Source of the DNA: Betaproteobacteria bacterium
GTDB taxonomy: Bacteria > Pseudomonadota > Gammaproteobacteria > Burkholderiales > Ga0077523
DNA: 64,000 nt
Assembly (NCBI GenBank): GCA_016125475.1
Contig: WGLR01000004.1
Location: forward strand, 59,639 to 123,638
Direction: 5' to 3'
The notes beneath the pieces are model-generated. The model worked only from the letters and a program-made list of their open reading frames with translations. It did no database searches and was not told the DNA's origin. The position numbers and the translations under genes are program-made. Below, piece after piece: positions 16,134 to 23,319 of the stretch. The stretch's first letter is position 1. Each line of letters begins with the position of its first letter.

Positions 16134-17573
16134 ATGCAGATGAGTGAGAGTGACGACAGAGGAGGGTCGCGCGCCGCGCGCGGGCCGATCGAGCCGGGGC
16201 GACGCCGCCTGCTTGGCAGCATGGGAGCCGTCGCGGGTGCCGCGCTGATACCGGCAGGCGTGCGCGCCGCGCCCACGTCATCGCCGGTGCGGTCAGCGCG
16301 TGCGCGACACACGCTCGTCTTCCTGAACCCCGGCCATTTCCACGCCGGGCTCACGCTCAAGCACCGTCACCCGGACATCGCGGACGACGTCCACGTGTAC
16401 GCCCAGGACGGACCCGATGTCGACATCTTCCTGCGCATGGTCGACAGCTTCAACACCCGGGCCGAAGCGCCTACGGGCTGGTTCACGCACATCTACCGCG
16501 GCCCCGACTATCTCGCGCGGCTGCGGGCCGACCGGGCGGGCGACATCGTGATCGTCGCGGGGCGGAACGACGAGAAGATGACGTCGATACGCGCGCTGCA
16601 CGACGACGGCTTCCACGTGCTCGGGGACAAGCCGTGGCTGATCGACGCGAGCGAACTGCCGCTGCTCGCGGAGCCGGCCACGACGCCGCCACTCGCGATG
16701 GACATCATGACCGAGCGCCACGAGGTCATGACCCGCGTCCAGAAGGGGCTCGCGGACATGCCGGACGTGTTCGGGGAGATGGCAGGCGACGACGACCACC
16801 CGGCCGTGTTCCTGCGCGGCGTCCACCACCTCTACAAGATCGTGAACGGACGTCCGCTCGTGCGACCGCCATGGTTCTTCGACACGGCCGTCCAGGGCGA
16901 GGGCATCACGGACGTGACCACGCATCTCGTGGATCTCGCGCAGTGGTTCGTGGGAGGTGATGCCGCACTCGACTACGAGCGCGACGTCGACCTCCGCGGT
17001 GCGCGCCAGTGGCCTACCGTCGTGCCTCCGGACATCTTCTCCCGCATCACCGGTCTCGACCGCTATCCGGACGCGATCGCTGCCGCCGTCCGCGACGGCC
17101 AGCTCGAGTATCTCTGCAATGCCCGGATCGACTACCGCCTCAGGGGCGTGCCCGTGCGCATCGATTCGCTGTGGAATCTCGCCGTGCCGGAGGGAGGCGG
17201 TGACACGCACCACGCGATCGTGCGCGGCACGCGCGCGGAACTCGTGATCGATCAGGGGCCGGACACCGGTCATCGCACCCGTCTCACGATCCGTCCGGTG
17301 GCGGGCGGTGCGCGCTACGACGCGGTCGTGCGGTCGGCCGAATCGAGACTGCAGCATGACTTTCCGGGGCTCGCGATCGACCGCGATGGCGACGTCTACC
17401 GGGTGGGCGTGCCCGGACGGCTGCGAACGTCCCACGAAGCGCACTTCGGTGCCGTGCTCGCGCAGTTCCTGGGGTATGTCGAGAATGGCCGGTGGCCGGC
17501 CAGCCTGGGCCCGGATCTCGTCACGAAGTACACGCTGCTCGCGCGCGCGAAGCAGATCTCCGTGCGCGCCTGA
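16134..17573 (+). CDS. Gfo/Idh/MocA-type putative oxidoreductase, Tat-exported paralogue
   Basis: A 479-residue paralogue of the previous gene, matching it from FLNPGHFHAGLTLKHRHP to the C-terminus with the same conserved blocks (GDIVIVAGRND, LGDKPWL, MDIMTERHE, GEGITDVTTHLVDLAQWF). It has an extra ~55-residue N-terminus containing a twin-arginine signal: RRRLLGSMGAVAGAALIPAGVRA. It should therefore be folded in the cytoplasm and exported. A tandem duplication in which one copy has moved to the periplasm is the simplest reading. The intergenic gap is 143 bp. Confidence 0.85.
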   Translation: MQMSESDDRGGSRAARGPIEPGRRRLLGSMGAVAGAALIPAGVRAAPTSSPVRSARARHTLVFLNPGHFHAGLTLKHRHPDIADDVHVYAQDGPDVDIFLRMVDSFNTRAEAPTGWFTHIYRGPDYLARLRADRAGDIVIVAGRNDEKMTSIRALHDDGFHVLGDKPWLIDASELPLLAEPATTPPLAMDIMTERHEVMTRVQKGLADMPDVFGEMAGDDDHPAVFLRGVHHLYKIVNGRPLVRPPWFFDTAVQGEGITDVTTHLVDLAQWFVGGDAALDYERDVDLRGARQWPTVVPPDIFSRITGLDRYPDAIAAAVRDGQLEYLCNARIDYRLRGVPVRIDSLWNLAVPEGGGDTHHAIVRGTRAELVIDQGPDTGHRTRLTIRPVAGGARYDAVVRSAESRLQHDFPGLAIDRDGDVYRVGVPGRLRTSHEAHFGAVLAQFLGYVENGRWPASLGPDLVTKYTLLARAKQISVRA

Positions 17574-17606
17574 CCGTCTGCGCCCGGCTACCCGACCCGG
17601 GGCGGT

Positions 17607-18506
17607 TCAGGAATGTTCCGCGTCCTCGGTGGTGCCCCAGACGTTCCTGAGGATGTCGACGAGCGCATCGATGACCGGGTCGTGCCGCCGGGTGCGCTGA
17701 TAGATGAACTTGAGGGTCGTGGTGAGCTTGATGTCCCCCCAGAGACAGACCGCTCCGCGTCGCGCGGCGGTCTCGGCGAGATCCTCGCGCATGAGGCCCA
17801 TGCCCAGCCCGGATTCCACGAGCGAACTCACCACGAACTCGTCGTCGGCTTCCACGACCTTGGCGGGCGAGATCGAGATCCGCTTGAACAGGCCGCTCGC
17901 GATCTGATGATGGGTGCTGATGGGGGGCGTCATGACCCACGGCTCGACGGCGACTTCCGCGAGCGTGGCGTGGGCCAGGCGTTCCCGCCACGCCGACGGC
18001 GCGACGATGCGGTAGGTGATCTCCCGCAGGGGGAGACCCGTCACGGCCTGGTGCTCGAGGTCGCCGTAATAGAAGCTCGCGTCCAGTAGCCCGTCGCGTA
18101 CCTTCTCGAAAGCCTCCCCGGAAACCTCGTGATGGAAGCGGATCTCGATCCGCGGGTAGCGCTCGATGGCGGCAGCCATGAAGGCTGCGATGCGGATGAA
18201 CTGCGGGTCCGACACCGTGCCGACGGTGACCACGCCCGCGATGTCCCCCTTGATGGATCGGGCTTCGTCCCGGAAGGCGCGGGCCGCATCCAGCACCTTG
18301 CGCGCACACACGAGCAGTCTCGCGCCGGCCGCCGTGGGCGTGACGCCGTTCGGGCGGCGCTCGAAAAGCTCGAGTTCGAGCGCGTTCTCGAGCGCCTTGA
18401 TCTGGGCGCTCAGCGCAGGCTGGCTGATGTGCAGCCGCTCGGCGGCGCGCGTGAAGTTTCCGGCCTCCGCGACCGCCACGAAGCTTCTGATCTGATAGAG
18501 CTCCAC
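17607..18506 (-). CDS. LysR-family transcriptional regulator
   Basis: A 299-residue LTTR. Residues 1-60 form the winged helix-turn-helix (SFVAVAEAGNFTRAAERLHISQPALSAQIKALE). The rest is a periplasmic-binding-protein-like effector domain. The gene is convergent with the Tat-exported oxidoreductase (stop 17573) and divergent from the DUF3563 gene. The intervening region carries a perfect T-N11-A dyad, so the regulator probably controls itself and the DUF3563 gene. The effector is unknown. Confidence 0.92.
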   Translation of the reverse strand: MELYQIRSFVAVAEAGNFTRAAERLHISQPALSAQIKALENALELELFERRPNGVTPTAAGARLLVCARKVLDAARAFRDEARSIKGDIAGVVTVGTVSDPQFIRIAAFMAAAIERYPRIEIRFHHEVSGEAFEKVRDGLLDASFYYGDLEHQAVTGLPLREITYRIVAPSAWRERLAHATLAEVAVEPWVMTPPISTHHQIASGLFKRISISPAKVVEADDEFVVSSLVESGLGMGLMREDLAETAARRGAVCLWGDIKLTTTLKFIYQRTRRHDPVIDALVDILRNVWGTTEDAEHS

Positions 18507-18580
18507 TGACCCTCAAGTCTTGAAAAAACGTGCCGATGCTAGCACATGATGATGCGACGCAGCATGTCGGTGTCACGTTC

Positions 18581-18597
18581 GATAAACAGCGTTTATC
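18581..18597. promoter_or_regulatory. Likely LysR operator (T-N11-A dyad)
   Basis: GATAAACAGCGTTTATC is a perfect 7-bp inverted repeat with a 3-base centre. It contains the LTTR T-N11-A pattern (T18583, 11 bases, A18595). It lies in the divergent gap between the LysR gene (start 18506) and the DUF3563 gene (start 18702) and is strikingly AT-rich for this genome. Which promoter it controls is inferred from position. Confidence 0.65.
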
Positions 18598-18701
18598 AGG
18601 TTCATCCGAACAAACGATTGGCATCCGGGGAAGGCCCTGGGCTACAGTGAAGCCGTCCCTGAGCGAGTCTCAGTTTTCAATCCAAATCATAGAGGTGTCA
18701 A

Positions 18702-19052
18702 ATGTCTTCCAAAGCCGATGAAAGTGACAGTTCGACAGTCGTGAACGCTTCCGCCCGTACTGCCGACGCGCGCAACCTGGCGGCCAAAAGCGCTACCGGG
18801 AACGTGGATTTGCGGCATTGCAGCGAAGGTGTCGTGATCGGGCGTCCGATGTCCTCCGGCGATGCGTCCGACGAATCCCGTGTCTCGTCCTGGTTCGCCC
18901 GTGTGCTCCGGCCGCTGCTCGAGTCCACCTGGGAGCAGGAAGTCCGCGAGCGCGAGGCCTACCTTGCCCAGGCCACCGACATGGCCGACCTCGAAGCCCG
19001 TCTCCGGGCGAGCGACGGCGCACTGTACTTCCGCGCGCGCACCCTCCGCTGA
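18702..19052 (+). CDS. DUF3563 family protein
   Basis: A 116-residue protein with a disordered Ser/Ala/Asp-rich first half and the DUF3563 segment at about residues 62-107 (WFARVLRPLLESTWEQEV, then YLAQATDMADLEARLR). The family occurs in beta- and gammaproteobacteria and has no known function; the basic/hydrophobic helix could touch membrane or RNA. AGAGGTG lies just before the ATG. The LysR dyad about 105-120 bases upstream may control it, and a strong terminator follows. Confidence 0.8.
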   Translation: MSSKADESDSSTVVNASARTADARNLAAKSATGNVDLRHCSEGVVIGRPMSSGDASDESRVSSWFARVLRPLLESTWEQEVREREAYLAQATDMADLEARLRASDGALYFRARTLR

Positions 19053-19095
19053 GCGCACATCCGGCCCGCCGTGCGGGGCCATGACTGATTCCCGG

Positions 19096-19147
19096 CCCGT
19101 TGGCTGCACATGTCTCCGGACACGTGCTGCCAACGGGTTTTCGTTCT
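19096..19147 (+). terminator. Rho-independent terminator after the DUF3563 gene
   Basis: Arms CCCGTTGGC (19096-19104) and GCCAACGGG (19129-19137) enclose a loop of about 24 bases. TTTTCGTTCTCTT follows at once on the plus strand. The position, about 45 bp after the DUF3563 stop, fits intrinsic termination. Confidence 0.75.
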
Positions 19148-19295
19148 CTTCGTCCTCCGCGTCCGCGAAGCATGCGGCGAGGCTGATTCCTCGCTGACGG
19201 GGCTGGCGAAACGGTCCCGGTGTCCAGGGCGCGCATCGCGCCGATAATAAGGGTTTCGTCACTGAGTCTCCCGCCTGACGGGAGAACCGGCCGTC

Positions 19296-19979
19296 ATGGA
19301 ACCCATCCGCGTCTCCTGTTTCACCGACATTCTCTGCGTCTGGGCCTACATCGCCCAGGTTCGCCTGGACGAGCTCGAGCACCACTTCCCGCAGGAAGTC
19401 GTGCTCGAGCACCACTTCGTGCCGATATTCGGGAATCCGCGCGAGCGGCTCGAGGCGCGCTGGAAGGACAGGGGAGGGCTCGGGGCCTATTCCGAGCACG
19501 TCCGCGGGGTGGCCGCGAAGTATCCGCACGTGACGGTGCATCCCGACGTGTGGGTGGGATGCGTGCCGCACTCGTCCCTCTCGGCTCACCTGTTTCTCTG
19601 CGCGCTCAGACATTGCGAGCGGGCGGGCGTGTCGTGCACGGCCGACGGTTCGCCGGCGTTCGAGTCGATGATCTGGGCGCTGCGGCGCGCGTTCTTCGCG
19701 GAACTCGCCGACATCTCCGACCGGAGCGTCCAGTTCACTATCGCGGAACGCCTCGGCATCCCGGCCGGCCCGATCGAGCAGGCCATCGCTTCGGGAGAAG
19801 CCTTCGCCGAGATGGGGCGCGACCTGGAACTCGTGCGGGACCAGAGCGTGACGGTGAGCCCGACGCTGATCTTCAACGAGGGCCGTCAGCGACTGAACGG
19901 CAACGTCGGCTATCGCGTGATCGAGGCGAACATCCGGGAGCTGCTGCATACCCCCCCGGGTGAATTGTCGTGGTGCTGA
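19296..19979 (+). CDS. DsbA-family (FrnE/HCCA-isomerase-like) protein lacking CxxC
   Basis: A 227-residue thioredoxin-fold protein of the DsbA/HCCA-isomerase superfamily: strand VSCFTDILCVWAYI at the N-terminus, a helical insert, and the cis-Pro strand VSPTLIFNEGRQRLNGNVGYR at the end. The active-site region reads DILCVWAY, so only one cysteine remains and there is no CxxC. Disulfide exchange is therefore unlikely, and glutathione-linked isomerase or transferase chemistry is possible. No signal peptide is seen, so it is cytoplasmic. Substrate unknown. Confidence 0.82.
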   Translation: MEPIRVSCFTDILCVWAYIAQVRLDELEHHFPQEVVLEHHFVPIFGNPRERLEARWKDRGGLGAYSEHVRGVAAKYPHVTVHPDVWVGCVPHSSLSAHLFLCALRHCERAGVSCTADGSPAFESMIWALRRAFFAELADISDRSVQFTIAERLGIPAGPIEQAIASGEAFAEMGRDLELVRDQSVTVSPTLIFNEGRQRLNGNVGYRVIEANIRELLHTPPGELSWC

Positions 19980-20212
19980 GCGGGGATGATGTATTGCGGT
20001 GACAGCTCGGCCGCACGGTCTTCGTGCCGCGGACCTTCATGTTCAGATGAACGCGAAAGAGCAAAGGTCTGAACATCCATCTTGGCTTCCCTTGGCTGAC
20101 CCGACCGCAGAGACCGGGCATCTCGGATCAGCACGTGATGAGGGCGACGGAGCAAGGCGCATCTCCATTTGAGTCCGTCTTACGACCCCGCGCTTTCCGA
20201 AGGCGCGACCTA

Positions 20213-20587
20213 TCAGTTCCCAGTCGAATCAATAGGCATTCCGTCGAGATACAGCTGAACGATATTCCAGTGATCGACCTCGTACGCAAGGTCAATGGAC
20301 ACTTCACCAGAGCGACTCATTCCCATAACGTGAACTACAAAGTGCGCGGTGCCCACTGAACCTGAATACTTGACGCGAAACCCAGCAGGCTTCAACCAAA
20401 TTGTAGAAATGCGTCCGAGATTACTCCGTATCGACTCAGAATCCCGAACAGCCTGAACGGCAGTTTCGTAGGCTTGCGAGTTCCAAACCAAGGCATAGAT
20501 TGAAAGGTAGATGACTGATGCGAGCCCAACTCCGAAGTATAGGAGAGCCTTCGGTTTCCGAATGACCAGCCATTTCAGCATTGTCAT
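20213..20587 (-). CDS. Coa1/Tim21-like membrane protein, putative immunity protein of RHS tip A
   Basis: A 124-residue protein with one N-terminal transmembrane helix (ALLYFGVGLASVIYLSIYALVW) and a soluble domain resembling the Coa1 fold (AVRDSESIRSNLGRI, FRVKYSGS, YEVDHWNIVQLYLDG). Its ATG (20587) overlaps the TGA of the RHS gene in an ATGA junction, so the two are translationally coupled. Single small membrane proteins directly after an RHS C-terminal tip are usually cognate immunity proteins, which is the inferred role. The base composition is clearly lower in GC than the flanks, consistent with transfer. Confidence 0.7.
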   Translation of the reverse strand: MTMLKWLVIRKPKALLYFGVGLASVIYLSIYALVWNSQAYETAVQAVRDSESIRSNLGRISTIWLKPAGFRVKYSGSVGTAHFVVHVMGMSRSGEVSIDLAYEVDHWNIVQLYLDGMPIDSTGN

Positions 20588-21513
20588 CGTGCCCCGTATG
20601 GCGAGTGAGTGGGGCACCGGCGACCGAAAATCGTGAACGCGATGCCTATTGCTGCGTTCGCGTTTATTCCCCAAGAGTTCCCGACCGAGAAACTCGGTCC
20701 GGCCTCCGCATATGGGGCAACGGGGTAGGGTCTGCCTGTTATGGGAAGATTTGCACCACGATGACCGGCGATCGCTCCTTGGAACGGCCTCGCATTGAAT
20801 GTCGCCGAACCGAAGACACCTGCACCCACTCCACCACTATCGGCTTGCCCTTCCTCAGAGCCAGGTCGTCCTCCGAACGGATTGTAGCTAACGCCTACCC
20901 CTGCTCCCACGCCAACATTCACGGTCATAAAGCCGCCGCCTGTGGCCGCATCGCTCCCGAATATGACGGTACCACCAATACCGGCGTAGCCTCCGAAAGT
21001 AACTGACCACAGACCCGTTGGGTCCGTCGCCCCCGTCGGATTGCCTCCGACATACGCATAGACGTTATACCCCCCCGCCAACCCGATCGGATCTTCCGAG
21101 ATGAATCTCGACATCCTCGGGTTGTAGTACCGCGCACGGTAGTACATCAGCCCCGTGCCGTCGTCCTCCCGTCCAGTGAATCTGAATATGGAGTCCGCGG
21201 AGCCGCTCTGCGTGGCCTGCCCATAGGGCTCGTAGATGAAATTGCCCACCACCCCACCGGCCGAACCGACGAGCGCAACCGTCGATCCGAGTACGTCAGT
21301 AAGAATAGCGGTCGTCGAGGCGCCTTGTGTTGCCGCGTATCGCTCGTCCACCCCTGGTCCATCGAGGATCGTTACCGGGGCAGATCCGCTTGCGCCGGCG
21401 AGCGCGATGTTCCAGGCATCAGGGAAAGTAGCCAACCGAGTAACCGCGGATCGTGCGCGTCGCTCGGCGATTGAGAGCGTCGTATGCACGGCATTGTCGT
21501 GATTCCCCGCCAT
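20584..21513 (-). CDS. Truncated RHS core with polymorphic C-terminal tip (tip A)
   Basis: A 309-residue piece containing only the end of an RHS protein. Residues about 50-150 hold the RHS-associated core (YEPYGQAT, FTGREDDGTGLMYYRARYYNPRMSRFISEDPIGLAGGYNVYAYVGGNP). After the TDPTGLW junction comes a glycine-rich tip of about 140 residues with repeated VG/GAG patterns, possibly membrane-inserting. Full RHS proteins exceed 1,000 residues, so the delivery and repeat regions are missing. No promoter or export signal is present. It looks like an orphan tip cassette kept for recombination into a full RHS gene. The tip activity is not recognised. Confidence 0.75.
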   Translation of the reverse strand: MAGNHDNAVHTTLSIAERRARSAVTRLATFPDAWNIALAGASGSAPVTILDGPGVDERYAATQGASTTAILTDVLGSTVALVGSAGGVVGNFIYEPYGQATQSGSADSIFRFTGREDDGTGLMYYRARYYNPRMSRFISEDPIGLAGGYNVYAYVGGNPTGATDPTGLWSVTFGGYAGIGGTVIFGSDAATGGGFMTVNVGVGAGVGVSYNPFGGRPGSEEGQADSGGVGAGVFGSATFNARPFQGAIAGHRGANLPITGRPYPVAPYAEAGPSFSVGNSWGINANAAIGIAFTIFGRRCPTHSPYGAR

Positions 21514-21515
21514 TC
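21064..21515. repeat. RHS core duplication, copy A
   Basis: This stretch is nearly identical to 23719-24174. The two match without gaps over 21130-21515 versus 23789-24174 (constant offset 2659). To the left the offset becomes 2655 because copy B has 4 extra bases. The right boundary falls at a shared CCATTC, the reverse complement of GAATGG, after which the sequences differ completely. Confidence 0.85.
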
Positions 21516-21713
21516 GTCGCTGTCAGGAGACTTCGCAAGCCGCGGTTTCAGGTCCGTGCCCGATCGTGGGTCGGATTGCCATGGGTGCCGTGGTGGCCGT
21601 TCGCGGTCTGGCCGCACCTTCTCAGACGTCGGGGCGTCGAACTGATTGAAGTGGGTCCGCTGGATCGTTCACGACACGCTGTCCGAGATCTGGGTCGGCA
21701 TAACGCCCGGTCT

Positions 21714-21731
21714 TTGCTATCATGATAGCAA
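21714..21731. promoter_or_regulatory. Perfect 18-bp palindromic operator of the vapBC/fitAB-like pair
   Basis: TTGCTATCATGATAGCAA is an exact palindrome 23 bp upstream of the antitoxin start. Its half-sites match, as I recall them, the TGCTATCA/TGATAGCA half-sites bound by Neisseria FitA, here joined without a spacer. It is the probable autoregulatory site. An in-frame ATG lies inside the palindrome (21722), but the better start is at 21755. Confidence 0.75.
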
Positions 21732-21754
21732 TCGTAACCGGAGGTATCGCGGTC

Positions 21755-22003
21755 ATGGCACAGCTCATCGTTCGGAACATCGAAGAGGAGGTCAAGGCGC
21801 GGTTGAAAGCGCGGGCCGAACGCAACGGCAGAAGCGTGGAAGAGGAGGTCCGTTACATTCTGCGCGACGCCGTGAAGGGGCCGTCGCGACCCGTCAGCGG
21901 ACTGGGATCCCGGATCGCCTCCCGATTCGGCACGGTCGGACTTCCGGGAGACCTTCCGGAACTGCGCGGCCAGGACGCAACGCCCATTGACCTCTCGTCG
22001 TGA
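21755..22003 (+). CDS. vapB: FitA/VapB-type ribbon-helix-helix antitoxin
   Basis: An 82-residue protein. Residues 1-45 are a ribbon-helix-helix DNA-binding domain (MAQLIVRNIEEEVKARLK, then RNGRSVEEEVRYILRDA). The C-terminal tail would bind and block the toxin. GGAGG is about 10 bases before the ATG at 21755. The stop overlaps the toxin start (GTGA). The perfect palindrome upstream suggests that the pair represses its own promoter. It is plus-strand, against the RHS pieces on both sides, so the pair looks like a separate insertion in the island. Confidence 0.88.
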   Translation: MAQLIVRNIEEEVKARLKARAERNGRSVEEEVRYILRDAVKGPSRPVSGLGSRIASRFGTVGLPGDLPELRGQDATPIDLSS

Positions 22004-22419
22004 TCGTCCTCGATACCAATGTTCTCTCTGCCTTGATGCGTCCCCGGCCGGACGCCGCGGTGGTGGAATGGCTGGACGACCAGCCGACGGATTCGATCTG
22101 GATCACGACCGTGACTCTCTTTGAAACGCGGTTGGGCCTGAAAATACTGCCAGCAGGGAAACGACGCAGCGCTCTCGAGGCCGCGTTCGAAAGGTTGCTT
22201 GTGGAGGATCTCGAAAACCGGATACTCGACTTCGATGCGCGCGCCGCGACCGAGGCCGCCGCCCTTGCCGCGCTCCGCCGACAGGCAGGCCTGCCGGTGG
22301 ATGTACGCGACACCATGATCGCGGGTATCGCACTGTCGCGACGAGCCGCAGTTGCAACACGAAACACCCGCCACTTCAGTGATCTCGACATTCCCGTAAT
22401 CGATCCATGGGCGGTTTGA
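22000..22419 (+). CDS. vapC: FitB/VapC-type PIN-domain toxin
   Basis: A 139-residue PIN ribonuclease. The acidic metal residues are Asp5 (VLDTN), Glu42 (TLFETRLG), Asp101 and Asp104 (VDVRDTMIAG), with the NTRHF motif near the end. The GTG start at 22000 overlaps the antitoxin TGA, giving coupled translation. PIN toxins of this class cut RNA in a Mg-dependent way when released from the antitoxin. Fold and gene order make the assignment firm; the RNA target is unknown. Confidence 0.9.
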   Translation: MIVLDTNVLSALMRPRPDAAVVEWLDDQPTDSIWITTVTLFETRLGLKILPAGKRRSALEAAFERLLVEDLENRILDFDARAATEAAALAALRRQAGLPVDVRDTMIAGIALSRRAAVATRNTRHFSDLDIPVIDPWAV

Positions 22420-22470
22420 CGTCGAGTTGTCCATACACCGATCAGGCCACACCGGTTGTCACCTCGCGGG

Positions 22471-23001
22471 CTACTTTGTCGGACTCAACGCGTTTCTACC
22501 CTGCATCACCTCGCTGATCCGGTTGCCGTCGTCGCAGGTGGTGGTCACTTCCGTCCGGCGGCTGACCTGCATCCTTGTCCCGCCGGCTGCCGTGCCGTAG
22601 ACGTAGCCCGTCGTGCTGGTGCCCACGTCCAGCGGTACCGTCTCCGAGGCTAGGGCGTCGAAGCGGTTGTCGCGGGTGCGCGAGGTCGTTCCCGACACGC
22701 TGTCGGTGACCTGTGTGAGCCGGTCGCCGGCATCAAAGGTGTAGCTCGTCGTCGCCCCGCCCTGCCGGGTCGTCTGCGTGCGACGGTTCAGCTCGTCGTA
22801 GGTGCAGGCCGTCACCTGCCCCTTGCGGTCGGTGTGAGAGACGAGATTGTCTGCATCGTCGTAGACGAAGCTCTCGGCGTGGGTCAGCGCGTCGGTGCGC
22901 GTGATCAGGCGGTTCTTTGCGTCCCAGGTGTAGCTCGTCACCCCGCCTCTCGGGTCGGTGAAGCTTGCCACGTTGCCCACCTCGTCGTAGCGCATCGACA
23001 C
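22471..23001 (-). pseudogene. RHS YD-repeat fragment
   Basis: A 176-codon remnant of the repeat region of an RHS protein. It contains at least six YD-type repeats (RYDEVGNVASFTDPRGG, TYTWDAKNRL-like, FVYDDADNLVSHTDRKG, TYDELNRRTQTTRQGG, TFDAGDRLTQV). It has no N-terminal delivery region, no RHS core and no tip, and ends soon after GNRISEVMQGRN. It sits directly downstream of the small membrane gene of cassette B. It was probably once the middle of a full RHS gene broken by cassette insertions or deletions. Confidence 0.75.
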
Positions 23002-23013
23002 CGCGTGGCGCGC

Positions 23014-23310
23014 TCAGAATCGGAACAAAACTCCGAGAATCACCCCCCAGACGACAACCTGTCCAAAGAAGAAGAGTGCAGCCCCTCTTGCGGAAAGACG
23101 ATTGTCGAAACCTCTGAATACGTGGGAGTAGACGTGATGGTAGATGAGCACAAAGCAAATGAACACCAACGAGTAGCGAAGCCAGCCATCTCCAGAATAC
23201 CTAATCGATATGAGGAACATGGCAAGATATGACGGAATGCCGAGAAGCTCACTGATTAAGACATTGGCCTTCGATGCCGCCCGCAAATCGTCTTGCAGTC
23301 GATCATTCAT
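23014..23310 (-). CDS. Small membrane protein, putative immunity protein of RHS tip B
   Basis: A 98-residue protein with three predicted transmembrane helices (about residues 27-42, 44-62 and 76-96). It starts 9 bp after the RHS B stop and has a good Shine-Dalgarno (AAGGAAA) inside the end of that gene. Small multi-helix proteins in this position normally protect against a membrane-acting toxin tip. No known family is recognised. Low GC relative to the chromosome. Confidence 0.65.
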   Translation of the reverse strand: MNDRLQDDLRAASKANVLISELLGIPSYLAMFLISIRYSGDGWLRYSLVFICFVLIYHHVYSHVFRGFDNRLSARGAALFFFGQVVVWGVILGVLFRF

Positions 23311-23319
23311 GCCGTTTCC

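Noticed and set aside
21722..21754. Earlier ATG of the antitoxin gene
   Set aside because: It lies inside the palindromic operator; the ATG at 21755 follows GGAGG and starts the ribbon-helix-helix domain.
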